A stretch of 64,000 nt of DNA from Acidobacteriaceae bacterium (GTDB taxonomy: Bacteria > Acidobacteriota > Terriglobia > Terriglobales > Acidobacteriaceae), in contig JAPWKG010000012.1 of the NCBI GenBank assembly GCA_028283625.1, positions 1 through 64,000 of the forward strand, given 5' to 3'. Positions 29,045 through 37,448 of the stretch are shown piece by piece (position 1 is the stretch's first letter; every line of letters begins with the position of its first letter). A model generated the notes under the pieces. That model was given only the letters and a program-made list of their open reading frames with translations, made no database searches and was not told the origin of the DNA. A program made the translations under genes and the position numbers.

Positions 29045-30468
29045 CTTTTCTTCTTGGAGCAGCCTGCCTCTTTTCGCCTGCGCTGTTGGGGCAGTCAACG
29101 CCGCCTGCCCCAGACAGCCCGCCCGTCTACGAGTCTCAAAGCACTGATTCTCAAAGCACGGATTCGCAGAGCACGGTCACCCTCTTTCCCCATCCGGACT
29201 CATGGCCGCTCTACATCGCGGGTCAGGCCAACATCGTTTTCCAAGCGCATCCGGGCTTTCATTCTCCTTACGAAAGCACTAACTCGCTGCTCAGCCGCGG
29301 CGAATACAAAGTGTCTCTGGTCGGCACGCTCTACACCGGGCTTGAGCTGATACGGAATCCGCGCTGGGAGACAGAATTCCTCTTCGATCTCGAAAGCTCC
29401 GGCGGCCGCGGCGTCTCCGAAGCGCTCGGTCTGGCGGGCTTCACCAATCTGGACGTCGTGCGCAACCCTTCTCTCGGCTCCGTTCCCTATGTCGCCCGGG
29501 TACAGATTCACGCAACCTTCGGCCTTACGGACACGCTCGTCGAACAGACGCGCTCCCCCTTCGCGCTGGCGACCAGGGTTCCAGCCCGCAGGTTCGAGTT
29601 CCGCTTCGGACGCATGAGCATGCCCGACCTCTTCGACACCAACTCCGTCGGAACAGATTCGCATCTGCAATTCCTCAACTGGACCGTGGACAACAACGGC
29701 GCGTGGGATTACGCCGCAGATACTCGCGGATACACCTACGCCTCCACCCTCGAGTTCGACACTGGAGACTGGAGTGCGCGTTACGCGCTCGCGCTCATGC
29801 CCACAATCGCAAACGGAGTCGACCTGGACTGGAACATACGCCGGGCTCGCGGTGAGAACTACGAAGTGGACTGGAACCGTGGCCCCGCGCAGCATTGGTT
29901 CACCAGGAAGAAGGGAGCCATCCGGACAATTGCCTTCGTCAACCACGCCAACATGGGTGTGTATCGCGAGGCCAACCGCAAAGCGCTCGAAACCGGCACA
30001 ACGCCTGACATTCAGGACCACGCCCCCAAAACTACGGCCAAGTACGGTTTCGGTCTCAATGTGGAGCAAGAACTCGGTCACGGCATTCGTGGGTATAGTC
30101 GCTTCGGATGGAATGAAGGCCAGCACGAAAGCTTTGCCTACACCGAGGTCGACCAGACCTTCTCAGGCGGCGTCGACATCTCGGGCTCACACTGGGGCAA
30201 AGCGAACGACAAGGTAGGACTCGCACTCGTCTCCAACGCCATCAAGCGCGATCATCAGGAGTACCTGGCGCTCGGAGGCAAAGGCTTCATTCTGGGAGAT
30301 GGCCGCCTGAATTACGCACGCGAAGACATTCTGGAGACCTACTACAACGCTCACATCTGGCGAGGTCTCTTTTCCGCTTTCGACATTCAGTTGGTCGATC
30401 ATCCCGGATACAACAAAGACCGAGGCCCTGTAGCGATGTTCACCGTCCGCAGCCACGTCGACTTCTGA
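29038..30468 (+). CDS. OprB-like carbohydrate-selective porin
   Basis: A 476-residue outer-membrane protein with a signal peptide (about 1-18, ending LLG) and alternating beta-strand pattern, ending in the aromatic-type C-terminus VRSHVDF. Segments such as RRFEFRFGRMSMPDLFDTNS, FLNWTVDNNGAWDYAADTRG and NVEQELGHGIRGYSRFGWNE fit OprB/carbohydrate porins. Residues 33-46 are a short repeat (SQSTD units) just after the signal peptide, probably a flexible periplasmic linker. The substrate is unknown. The start codon lies inside an inverted repeat. Confidence 0.82.
   Translation: MKSFLLGAACLFSPALLGQSTPPAPDSPPVYESQSTDSQSTDSQSTVTLFPHPDSWPLYIAGQANIVFQAHPGFHSPYESTNSLLSRGEYKVSLVGTLYTGLELIRNPRWETEFLFDLESSGGRGVSEALGLAGFTNLDVVRNPSLGSVPYVARVQIHATFGLTDTLVEQTRSPFALATRVPARRFEFRFGRMSMPDLFDTNSVGTDSHLQFLNWTVDNNGAWDYAADTRGYTYASTLEFDTGDWSARYALALMPTIANGVDLDWNIRRARGENYEVDWNRGPAQHWFTRKKGAIRTIAFVNHANMGVYREANRKALETGTTPDIQDHAPKTTAKYGFGLNVEQELGHGIRGYSRFGWNEGQHESFAYTEVDQTFSGGVDISGSHWGKANDKVGLALVSNAIKRDHQEYLALGGKGFILGDGRLNYAREDILETYYNAHIWRGLFSAFDIQLVDHPGYNKDRGPVAMFTVRSHVDF
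29134..29175 (+). repeat. 15-bp tandem repeat encoding SQSTD units
   Basis: Nearly three copies of a 15-base unit (for example TCTCAAAGCACTGAT) encode SQSTD-SQSTD-SQST at residues 33-46 of the porin. Copies differ at third codon positions, so the amino-acid repeat has been maintained longer than the DNA identity. Confidence 0.8.
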
Positions 30469-30494
30469 CCACGCCGCAAACCTGCAGGCAAAAC

Positions 30495-30526
30495 AACGAG
30501 GCGGCCTCCATAGAAGCCGCCTCGTT
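30495..30526. terminator. Bidirectional intrinsic terminator
   Basis: An 11-bp perfect stem (30495-30505 with 30516-30526), loop of ten, is flanked by A-rich and T-rich sequence. It lies between the porin gene and the convergent Gly-rich gene. Confidence 0.85.
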
Positions 30527-30548
30527 TCTCTCAAAAAGCAGAGGTAGT

Positions 30549-31067
30549 TTAGCGATGACCACCGCCACCACCGCCGTGAAAGCCACCACCACCACCGCCG
30601 CCGTGGAAACCACCACCGCCACCACCACCGTGGAAGCCACCACCACCGCCGCCGCCGTGGAAACCGCCACCGCCGTAGCCACCACCATGGAAGCCACCGC
30701 CGCCATAACCGCCGCCGTGGAAGCCACCGCCACGATAGTAGCCGCCGCCACCGTAGTAACCGCGACCGTAGCCGCCGTAGCCTGCAGGGTATCCACCACC
30801 CCATCCGCGATAGCCGTAACCACCGTAATAGCCATGGTGGTACCACGGGCCGGCACCGATAAAGATGCCGTTCATAAACCAATCCGAGTTGTAGTAGCCG
30901 TATGGGGCGCAACTATAGGGGTAGTACCCGTAATAGCCCCACGGACAAGCCGGCGGTCCACCTACCTCCACGCCGAAGGACACCTGCGCCTGCGCCGTTT
31001 GCGGTGTAACCATAGCCACCGGAGCCATCAAAACTCCAAGTAGAGCGAGCTTTTGAAGAAACCGCAT
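30549..31067 (-). CDS. Exported glycine-rich repeat protein
   Basis: A 172-residue protein with a signal peptide (about 1-24, ending TAQA) and a Tyr/Gly-rich middle (YYGYYPYSCAPYGYYNSDWF). The last 60 residues are almost only Gly with six regularly spaced Phe-His pairs. The start ATG 31067 is preceded by AGGAGG six bases upstream, which excludes the upstream ATG at 31082. Two Cys residues (PPACPWG, YSCAPYG) may form a disulphide. No enzyme domain is visible. It could be a surface or matrix protein, or bind metal through the His residues; both are guesses. Confidence 0.8.
   Translation of the reverse strand: MRFLQKLALLGVLMAPVAMVTPQTAQAQVSFGVEVGGPPACPWGYYGYYPYSCAPYGYYNSDWFMNGIFIGAGPWYHHGYYGGYGYRGWGGGYPAGYGGYGRGYYGGGGYYRGGGFHGGGYGGGGFHGGGYGGGGFHGGGGGGGFHGGGGGGGFHGGGGGGGFHGGGGGGHR
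30552..30731 (-). repeat. Gly-rich FHGG repeat tract
   Basis: This tract encodes residues 113-172 of the Gly-rich protein. Six FHGG units recur every 8-10 residues within Gly runs. On the plus strand it reads as CCACC/CCGCC-rich DNA and creates a long Thr/Ala-rich false frame. Confidence 0.85.
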
Positions 31068-31225
31068 TTTGAACCTCCTCATGCCCGTAAAGACCAGCCT
31101 TCCGGGACTCGCGTTCAGCCTCTCAGCCTCGCGCTTACATTTAGTTAGAACACAGCTTGATCGTAGATGTTGCTCGCACCGGAGTATCTGAGTTTCTCCC
31201 CGGGCTGCAACCTATACTCATCCCT

Positions 31226-32131
31226 ATGATCTCCCTTATCTGGGTGGAATGGATAGCGGTCCTATCGGGCCTGTTGCTGGGGAGCTTCCTCAATGTCTGC
31301 ATAGCGCGTCTTCCGTTGCACGAAAGCATTGTCATGCCGGGCTCGCACTGCCCACACTGCAACACGCCGATCCGCTGGTATGACAACATCCCGGTACTCA
31401 GCTTTCTGATTCTGCGTGCGCGCTGCCGCGACTGCGCGCACAGCATCTCCTGGCAGTATCCTCTCGTGGAACTGGCCACAGGAGCCTGGTTCCTGCTCCC
31501 CGCGCACCAGATCGCCACCGCGCTGAACGGAACGGCGCCTCCGGCCCCTGCGCTCTGCACCGCCGTTGCCACAGGAGTCTTCGGCTGGCTGCTCATCGGC
31601 TTGATGTTGATGGATTGGACCACCCTGACGCTGCCCGATGCCTTCACGCTTCCCGGAATCGCCGTCGGCTTCCTTTTCCTCTGCCTCGAAACAATCTTCC
31701 TGCCCAACAGCGCCAACGACATCCACCTGCAATCCCGGCTCTCCGGCATCTCCTCGATGCCGCAACGAGGAGATGTCTTCCTTACCGGAACCGAGCACCT
31801 GATCCTCGGACGCCTGCTGGCCATTCTCGCCGCTGCCGGGACCCTGCTCCTCATCCGGAGTCTGTACAAACAGCTGCGCAAGCAGGAGGGTATGGGCCTG
31901 GGGGACGCGAAGCTGCTCGCCATGGTCGCCGCCTTTCTCGGATGGTGGCCTACCGTGCTTACTTTTTTTCTGGGTGTCCTCTTGTGCGCATCCTATGCGA
32001 TCATGCTGCTGTCTCGCGGTAAGGCCGATGCAGCCAGCCGGCTCCCCTTCGGCAGCTTTCTGGCCTGCGGCGCCCTCATCGCCGCATCCTTCGGCCACGC
32101 CATTCTTCGCTGGTACGTAAGCCTCTTCTGA
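31226..32131 (+). CDS. Prepilin leader peptidase / N-methyltransferase (A24 family)
   Basis: A 301-residue inner-membrane aspartic protease that removes the leader of type IV prepilins or pseudopilins. The N-terminal methylase-type domain has [14 protein letters not shown] and two zinc CxxC pairs (Cys42/Cys45 in CPHC, Cys67/Cys70 in CRDC). The catalytic aspartates lie in [11 protein letters not shown] and [11 protein letters not shown]. About seven membrane segments are visible. The ATG at 31226 fits the family N-terminus. No pilin genes are in the window, so its clients are elsewhere. Confidence 0.92.
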   Translation: MISLIWVEWIAVLSGLLLGSFLNVCIARLPLHESIVMPGSHCPHCNTPIRWYDNIPVLSFLILRARCRDCAHSISWQYPLVELATGAWFLLPAHQIATALNGTAPPAPALCTAVATGVFGWLLIGLMLMDWTTLTLPDAFTLPGIAVGFLFLCLETIFLPNSANDIHLQSRLSGISSMPQRGDVFLTGTEHLILGRLLAILAAAGTLLLIRSLYKQLRKQEGMGLGDAKLLAMVAAFLGWWPTVLTFFLGVLLCASYAIMLLSRGKADAASRLPFGSFLACGALIAASFGHAILRWYVSLF

Positions 32132-32139
32132 GCGGCTCA

Positions 32140-32191
32140 ACCATTCAATGTCGAATTACGACCATTCGATACAAAATTACTACCATTCAAT
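32140..32191 (+). promoter_or_regulatory. Three phased 10-bp direct repeats upstream of nuo
   Basis: ACCATTCAAT (32140-32149), ACCATTCGAT (32161-32170) and ACCATTCAAT (32182-32191) recur at exactly 21-base steps. The intervening bases are also similar (GTCGAATTACG, ACAAAATTACT). Twenty-one bases is two helical turns, so proteins bound here would sit on one face of the DNA. The repeats end 24 bases before the -35 of the nuoA promoter, a typical place for an activator. The regulator is unknown. Confidence 0.65.
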
Positions 32192-32215
32192 GTCGTCCGA
32201 ATACCGGACAAACGC

Positions 32216-32245
32216 TTGACCCTTTCTGCTTACCGCTCCTACACT
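32216..32245 (+). promoter_or_regulatory. Sigma-70 promoter of the nuo operon
   Basis: TTGACC (32216-32221) and TACACT (32240-32245) are separated by 18 bases. The expected start point is about 32252-32254, at or within two bases of the nuoA ATG, so the transcript may be leaderless. Confidence 0.6.
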
Positions 32246-32253
32246 GGGTGCCC

Positions 32254-32661
32254 ATGCAGAATCACCCTTATCTCTGGCAGTACATTCCGCTCGCGATCCA
32301 GATTCTGGTCGCGCTGGGAATGGCCGGTGGGATGATCACCGCGTCCTTCCTTCTCGGCAAGCATCGTCGCAACAAGACCAAGCTGAGCGCCTACGAGTGC
32401 GGCATGGATCCGGTCGGAGATGCGCGCGGCCGGTTCTCAGTCCGCTTCTATATGGTGGCGATGCTGTTCATCCTGTTCGATGTGGAAGCGGTCTTCATGT
32501 TGCCCTGGGCAGTGATCTACCGTCAGCTGCCCCACATCACTGGCTCACGGCTGTTCGGCTTCTGGGAAATGCTGGTCTACCTTGGATTCGTTGGGGTAGG
32601 CCTCTTTTATGTCTGGAAGAAGGGTGTCCTCAACTGGTCCAACGACAAGGCTGACCTCTAA
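32254..32661 (+). CDS. nuoA: NADH-quinone oxidoreductase subunit A
   Basis: A 135-residue membrane subunit of complex I with three membrane segments. The loop LSAYECGMDPVGDARGRFSV carries the invariant Cys of the quinone-site region, and FYMVAMLFILFDVEAVFMLP is the family signature. The ATG at 32254 is preferred over a GTG at 32248 because the promoter predicts a start there; no Shine-Dalgarno is present. nuoC follows directly with a one-base overlap; nuoB, normally next, is absent. Confidence 0.94.
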   Translation: MQNHPYLWQYIPLAIQILVALGMAGGMITASFLLGKHRRNKTKLSAYECGMDPVGDARGRFSVRFYMVAMLFILFDVEAVFMLPWAVIYRQLPHITGSRLFGFWEMLVYLGFVGVGLFYVWKKGVLNWSNDKADL

Positions 32662-33161
32662 TGTCTTTTCAGAACATGCCCTCTCCTTCTCCGGAAGCCA
32701 AGGATGTCTTTGTCGCAAACTATCCCGGAGACAGCGCAGCGTTTCTTGCCACCGGCTACTTCGTCAACGCCAAGTTTGAGCTGGCGGAGCTCACCCTTGA
32801 AGTCGCTCCTGAGTTCATCGTGGACGCCTGCAGAGCGCTGCAAGCCGACGGTTACAACTTCTTCGAAGACTGCACCTGCGTGGACTGGTACCCTACGGAG
32901 CCGCGCTTTCAGGTGACTTACTCGCTTCTATCGCACCAATACAAACAGCGTATTCGCGTCATTGCGCGTCTTAGCAGCCAAGAGCCGGTCATCGCGTCCA
33001 TCACCTCCGTATGGCCTGCTGCAAACTTCTATGAGCGCGAGGTATTTGACCTGTTCGGCGTTCGCTTTACAGGCCATCCTCGTCTGACCCGCATCATGAT
33101 GCCCGATAACTGGAACGGGCATCCCCTGCGTAAGGACTATCCGGTGGAGGGGTACCGCTAA
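32661..33161 (+). CDS. nuoC: NADH-quinone oxidoreductase subunit C
   Basis: A 166-residue peripheral subunit of complex I (30-kDa family). The C-terminal signature reads YEREVFDLFGVRFTGHPRLT then RIMMPDNWNGHPLRKDYP. The gene overlaps nuoA and nuoD by one base each (TAATG junctions), consistent with coupled translation. It would normally contact NuoB and NuoD. Confidence 0.95.
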   Translation: MSFQNMPSPSPEAKDVFVANYPGDSAAFLATGYFVNAKFELAELTLEVAPEFIVDACRALQADGYNFFEDCTCVDWYPTEPRFQVTYSLLSHQYKQRIRVIARLSSQEPVIASITSVWPAANFYEREVFDLFGVRFTGHPRLTRIMMPDNWNGHPLRKDYPVEGYR

Positions 33162-34519
33162 TGGCTTCGACTCTCGATCACAAAACAGAAGAGCGCGAAG
33201 GAGAGCGCCCGGTTCCATTTGCAGCCAACAGCCAGATCACCGGGGCCACTCTGGCTGGCGTGCGCTCGGCGGAAGACCTTTTGATTCCAGACGTCGAAGA
33301 CGTCGTGGAGGATGTTCTCTCCGGACATAAGCCGGAAGGCTCGGACCCGATCTCCGACCATACGATGGTGCTCAACATGGGGCCCCAGCACCCCTCGACG
33401 CACGGTGTTCTGCGCCTTGTCGTGGAGATTGACGGCGAAACGGTCGTATCCCTCTCGCCTGATATCGGTTACCTGCACACCGGCATCGAGAAGACCTGCG
33501 AAGCTAAGTTCTACAATCAGGTCACACCGCTCACGGATCGCATTGATTATCTGTGCCCGATGACCAACAACACGGCCTACGCCCTCGCCGTGGAAAAGCT
33601 CCTGCAACTGGAGATACCGGAAAAGGGTCAGTGGCTGCGCGTACTCTTCAACGAGCTGACACGGATTCAGTCTCACCTGGTCTGGCTGGCCACGCATGCC
33701 ATGGACATCGGTGCCCTGACCGTATTCCTCTATTGCTTCCGCGAGCGCGAAGAGCTTCTGCGCATCTTTGAAGCGGTCAGCGGACAGCGCATGATGACCA
33801 GCTACGTTCGTATCGGCGGCGTCGCCCTGGAACCTCCGGTAGGACTCTTCAAGAAAATTCGTGCGTTCCTTGAGAGCTTCCCCTCCAAAATCGCCGAGTA
33901 CGAAGGCCTGCTGCAGAACAACCCCATCTGGATCAACCGCCTCAAGGGCATCGGATATCTGTCGCCGGAGAATGCCGTCGCCCTCGGGGTCACCGGCCCC
34001 CCGCTACGCGCCTCCGGCATCGATTTCGACCTGCGCCGCGACATGCCGTACTCCAGCTATGAGAAGTTTCAGTTCAGGGTCCCCATCGCCACCGAGGGCG
34101 ATGTGTGGGCACGTTACTCGGTTCGCATGCAGGAGATGCGCGAGAGCGTGAAAATCTGCCTGCAAGCTCTGGACGGTATGCCAGAAGGCCGTCACGTCGC
34201 GCACGCTCCCAAGATTCTGGTCCCGGATCGTGAGCAGATGAAAACGCAGATGGAATCGCTCATCCATCACTTTAAGATCGTGACAGAAGGCTTTCAGGTT
34301 CCGGCAGGCGAGGTCATGAGCTCCGTCGAGGCACCACACGGCCAGATGAACTATTACGTCGTCTCCGATGGCGGCGCAAAGCCCTACCGCGTCCATGTTC
34401 GTAACGCTGACTTCTGCACGCTGCAGGCGCTCGAAACCATGTGTAAGGGACAACTCATCGCCGATGTCGTCGCAGTCATCGGCTCGATCGACATCGTATT
34501 GGGGGCAATTGATCGCTAA
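33161..34519 (+). CDS. nuoD: NADH-quinone oxidoreductase subunit D
   Basis: A 452-residue 49-kDa subunit that forms the quinone cavity together with NuoB. The core begins at MVLNMGPQHPSTHGVLRLV (about residue 68) after a hydrophilic N-terminal extension of some 65 residues. YLHTGIEKTCE, the Tyr and His of the quinone site, and the C-terminal IGSIDIVLGAIDR are all present. It overlaps the next small gene by 11 bases if that gene starts at TTG 34509. Confidence 0.96.
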   Translation: MASTLDHKTEEREGERPVPFAANSQITGATLAGVRSAEDLLIPDVEDVVEDVLSGHKPEGSDPISDHTMVLNMGPQHPSTHGVLRLVVEIDGETVVSLSPDIGYLHTGIEKTCEAKFYNQVTPLTDRIDYLCPMTNNTAYALAVEKLLQLEIPEKGQWLRVLFNELTRIQSHLVWLATHAMDIGALTVFLYCFREREELLRIFEAVSGQRMMTSYVRIGGVALEPPVGLFKKIRAFLESFPSKIAEYEGLLQNNPIWINRLKGIGYLSPENAVALGVTGPPLRASGIDFDLRRDMPYSSYEKFQFRVPIATEGDVWARYSVRMQEMRESVKICLQALDGMPEGRHVAHAPKILVPDREQMKTQMESLIHHFKIVTEGFQVPAGEVMSSVEAPHGQMNYYVVSDGGAKPYRVHVRNADFCTLQALETMCKGQLIADVVAVIGSIDIVLGAIDR

Positions 34520-34811
34520 TCTCCAGGCCGAACTCTGGACCTCATGGGCCGCTATGCTTCGCAGCTATGCCGCAGCCCACGGTCTCAACGCACCACAGCA
34601 CGCCGTTGTTGAAGTAAGTGCTGAAAGCATCACCGTACGGGTAGGCGGCCGCTGGCTGGCCTTCACCCCGGAAGCAATGGAAAGCAGCGAAGGTACAGAA
34701 AAGTCCTTTTCGCTGAACGACGATGGGACCGTTTCCCTCGGAAACGACTCCCCGGAAGAGATGGATTTCGCGGCAGAACGTCTGGTACGCGAAGTGATGT
34801 ACGAAAACTGA
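34509..34811 (+). CDS. Small hypothetical protein within the nuo operon
   Basis: A 100-residue acidic protein with no recognised domain and no signal peptide or membrane segment. The last 60 residues hold VRVGGRWLAFTPEAM and EEMDFAAERLVREVMYEN. The start is uncertain: TTG at 34509 has GGGGG close upstream and overlaps nuoD, whereas an ATG at 34554 would shorten the protein by 15 residues. It ends 13 bases before nuoE, so it is read with the operon. A role in complex I assembly is possible but unproven. Confidence 0.65.
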   Translation: MIANLQAELWTSWAAMLRSYAAAHGLNAPQHAVVEVSAESITVRVGGRWLAFTPEAMESSEGTEKSFSLNDDGTVSLGNDSPEEMDFAAERLVREVMYEN

Positions 34812-34824
34812 GGACGCAGTAGCT

Positions 34825-35334
34825 ATGGCAGCTGTAACCAATACGATTTTCTCTCCGGCAACCGCGACGCGTTTCGATAAGCTCGCGACCATCTACCCGA
34901 TGAAGCGCTCTGCGCTTGTTCCCATGCTGCTGTACGCGCAGGACGATCTCGGCTACGTCACAGACGAGGCCATTGCCGAGATCGCACAGCGGCTGGATCT
35001 GCTGGAGCTCGACGTTCGGGGCGTGCTGTCGTACTACTCCATGCTGCGGACCAAGCCAGCCGGCAAGTACAACGTCCAGGTCTGCACCAATATCTCGTGC
35101 ATGCTGCGCGGCGGCTTTGAGCTGCTGGACCACTGCAAAAAAGAGCTCGGCATCGGCCACAAGGAAATCACGGAAGATGGGCTCTTTTCTCTCGAAGAGG
35201 TGGAGTGCATCGGTGCCTGCTGCTGGGCTCCCGCCGTTCAGATCAACTACGACTTTCACGACAACCTGACCCCCGGGAAGATGACCCAGATTCTTACCGA
35301 TTACCGCGAAGGCCGCGGAAAGGACGTGAAGTAA
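34825..35334 (+). CDS. nuoE: NADH-quinone oxidoreductase subunit E
   Basis: A 169-residue subunit with a thioredoxin-like fold holding a 2Fe-2S cluster (N1a). The four ligands are visible as VCTNISCMLRG (two Cys spaced by four) and EVECIGACCWAPA (two Cys spaced by three). It starts at ATG 34825 and overlaps nuoF by one base. Confidence 0.95.
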   Translation: MAAVTNTIFSPATATRFDKLATIYPMKRSALVPMLLYAQDDLGYVTDEAIAEIAQRLDLLELDVRGVLSYYSMLRTKPAGKYNVQVCTNISCMLRGGFELLDHCKKELGIGHKEITEDGLFSLEEVECIGACCWAPAVQINYDFHDNLTPGKMTQILTDYREGRGKDVK

Positions 35335-36668
35335 TGCCGACTCTCGTCTCTCATCCCGATGAAGTAAAGGTCATCAGCCGCCGCTTTGGTCAGGGCTGCT
35401 CTGACATTGAGAAGTATCTTGAGCTGGAAGGCTACAAGGCTGTGCAGAAGGCCATCGAACAGGGTCCGGACTGGATCGTCAGCGAGATGAAGGCCTCCGG
35501 CCTGCGTGGGCGCGGCGGCGCAGGCTTCCCTACCGGCATGAAGTGGAGCTTTGTCCCCAAGCAAAGCGAAAAGCCTAAGTACGTTCTGGTCAACGGAGAC
35601 GAATCGGAACCTGGCACCTGCAAGGATCACGTTATCTTCCTGCATGATCCTCATTCGGTCATCGAAGGCACCATGATCGCCGGTCTCGCCATTGGTGCCA
35701 AGATGGGCTTCATTTACCTCCGCGGCGAGTATCGCTATCTGCTCAAGATCGTGGAAAAAGCCGTCGCGGACGCCTATGCCAAAGGGTTTCTTGGCAAAAA
35801 CATCTTTGGCAAAGAGGGTGTGGACTTCGACATCATCACGCAGACCGGAGCAGGCGCCTATGAGGTCGGTGAAGAATCCGCGCTCATGGAGTCTCTTGAA
35901 GGCAAACGGGGCGTCCCGCGCATCAAGCCTCCCTTCCCCGCGGTCGTTGGTCTCTACGGAGGACCGACGGTGATCAACAACGCGGAAACCATCGCCTCCG
36001 CACCCCATATTCTGCTGATGGGCGGCGAGGCGTACGCCAAGCTTGGCTCCGAGAGAAACGGCGGAACGCGTCTCTTCGGCATCAGCGGGCACGTAGAGCG
36101 CCCCGGCATCTACGAACTCCCCATGGGCTATAACCTTCACGACGCCATCTACAAAGTTGCAGGTGGGGTCAAGGATGGCAAGAAGCTCAAAGCGGTCGTT
36201 CCAGGCGGCTCCTCCTGCCCCGTACTTCGCCCGGAAGAGTTGAACGTTGGCCTGGACTTTGACCAGATGGGTAAAGCCGGCACCATGCTCGGCTCAGGCG
36301 GCATCGTCGTTCTCGACGAAACAGTCTCCATCGTCGAGTTCGCGCTGCGCACCATCCGTTTCTACCAGCATGAATCCTGCGGCTGGTGCATTCCCTGCCG
36401 CGAGGGAACGGACTGGCTGAAAAAAACGATGACGCGTTTTCACGCCGGCGCGGGCACCAAAAAAGACATCGACAACATGCAGTATCTTGCCGAAAACATG
36501 TTGGGCCGCACCTTCTGCCCGCTCGGAGACGCTGCGGCGATGCCCATGCTTGGCTTCTACAAAAAATTCCGCGACGAGTTCGAGGAGTACCTCGAAGGCA
36601 AGCGCGTCGAACACCCTTTAATTCAAATCTCACCGGTCGGAGTACCGGCCCTGGCAGGTGCTCACTAA
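35334..36668 (+). CDS. nuoF: NADH-quinone oxidoreductase subunit F
   Basis: A 444-residue subunit that binds NADH and FMN and carries the N3 4Fe-4S cluster. LRGRGGAGFPTGMKWSF is the FMN/NADH loop, VNGDESEPGTCKD the second nucleotide motif, and ESCGWCIPCREGT with FCPLGDAA provides the four Cys ligands. The ATG at 35334 (TAATG with nuoE) matches the family N-terminus. Its stop touches the first of three non-nuo genes. Confidence 0.97.
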   Translation: MPTLVSHPDEVKVISRRFGQGCSDIEKYLELEGYKAVQKAIEQGPDWIVSEMKASGLRGRGGAGFPTGMKWSFVPKQSEKPKYVLVNGDESEPGTCKDHVIFLHDPHSVIEGTMIAGLAIGAKMGFIYLRGEYRYLLKIVEKAVADAYAKGFLGKNIFGKEGVDFDIITQTGAGAYEVGEESALMESLEGKRGVPRIKPPFPAVVGLYGGPTVINNAETIASAPHILLMGGEAYAKLGSERNGGTRLFGISGHVERPGIYELPMGYNLHDAIYKVAGGVKDGKKLKAVVPGGSSCPVLRPEELNVGLDFDQMGKAGTMLGSGGIVVLDETVSIVEFALRTIRFYQHESCGWCIPCREGTDWLKKTMTRFHAGAGTKKDIDNMQYLAENMLGRTFCPLGDAAAMPMLGFYKKFRDEFEEYLEGKRVEHPLIQISPVGVPALAGAH

Positions 36669-37040
36669 ATGAGAAGGTTGGCTCTCGTCTTCGCTTTCTC
36701 CATGCTGTCGCTTCCCGTACTGGCGCAAAAGCCGGACCACGGCGGAGCATGGTGGCGTGAAAAATCCGCCGTCTACAAAGAGGCTTACATTAGTGGCTAC
36801 AAGACCGGCTCGCACCATCAGGCGGGACAGAACACGCCTCTCTCGAAATTCGGGGCGAAAGAACTCGTTGACGGACTGAACAAGTTCTACGCAGACTTTA
36901 GAAATCGCAACATCTCAATCAACGACTCTCTTTTCTACGTCGCCGACCAGCTATCGGGTGTGCCGGATGAGAAGTTGAACGCTGAAATTCTACAGATGCG
37001 CGCTGCCGCGATTGGCACGCCGGCACCGGAGGACCAATAA
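36669..37040 (+). CDS. Small exported protein, first paralogue in the nuo operon
   Basis: A 123-residue protein with a signal peptide (about 1-19, ending PVLA). The mature part has a pattern shared with the next gene: WWRE near the N-terminus, SGYKTGSHH, then FYADFRNRNI and DQLSGVPDEKLNAEIL. The conserved tryptophans and paired histidines could bind a ligand or metal, but this is a guess. It abuts the nuoF stop (TAAATG), so it is probably translated with the complex I genes. I do not recognise the family. Confidence 0.8.
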   Translation: MRRLALVFAFSMLSLPVLAQKPDHGGAWWREKSAVYKEAYISGYKTGSHHQAGQNTPLSKFGAKELVDGLNKFYADFRNRNISINDSLFYVADQLSGVPDEKLNAEILQMRAAAIGTPAPEDQ

Positions 37041-37439
37041 GTGAGGACTCCCCGACGCCACAACGCAACAGCTGCACTGATGTTCGGCCTGAGCACGCTC
37101 AGCCTTTTCGCGGAAACACCGAAGCAACCCAACCATAATGGCAACTGGTGGCGCGAAAGCAACTCGGCGTTTCATACCGCCTTTGTTAGCGGCTACAAGG
37201 CGGGCGCACACCACGTCACCAGCAAACCGACTCCGCTCTACAACTTCACAGCCGAGGAGCTCAGCACCGGGTTGGACACGTTTTACCAGGACTTCAGGAA
37301 CCGTAACATTCAGGTCGACGATGCTCTTCCCCTCGTAGGCGATCAGCTCAGCGGCGCTTCTGACACAGACATCAACGCACACATCCTCAAGCTCCGCGCC
37401 GCGGCAGCTCAACTGAACGCCAACAAAGTAAGCGAGTAA
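37041..37439 (+). CDS. Small exported protein, second paralogue in the nuo operon
   Basis: A 132-residue paralogue of the preceding gene, at roughly half identity over the mature region: NWWRESNSAF, SGYKAGAHH, FYQDFRNRNIQ and DQLSGASDTDINAHIL. It starts with GTG immediately after the previous stop. A moderately hydrophobic N-terminus (about 8-24) suggests a signal peptide, although it begins with basic residues and is less regular than in the first copy. No function is known. Confidence 0.78.
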   Translation: MRTPRRHNATAALMFGLSTLSLFAETPKQPNHNGNWWRESNSAFHTAFVSGYKAGAHHVTSKPTPLYNFTAEELSTGLDTFYQDFRNRNIQVDDALPLVGDQLSGASDTDINAHILKLRAAAAQLNANKVSE

Positions 37440-37448
37440 GCACGTTTC

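Noticed and set aside
30552..30731. Regular repeats that could look like a CRISPR array
   Set aside because: The units are short Gly/Phe-His codon repeats in one reading frame, with no unique spacers and no cas genes nearby.
30555..31043. Long plus-strand frame rich in Thr and Ala opposite the Gly-rich gene
   Set aside because: It is the complement of Gly codon repeats, has no ribosome site or domain, and the minus-strand gene has a signal peptide and AGGAGG site.
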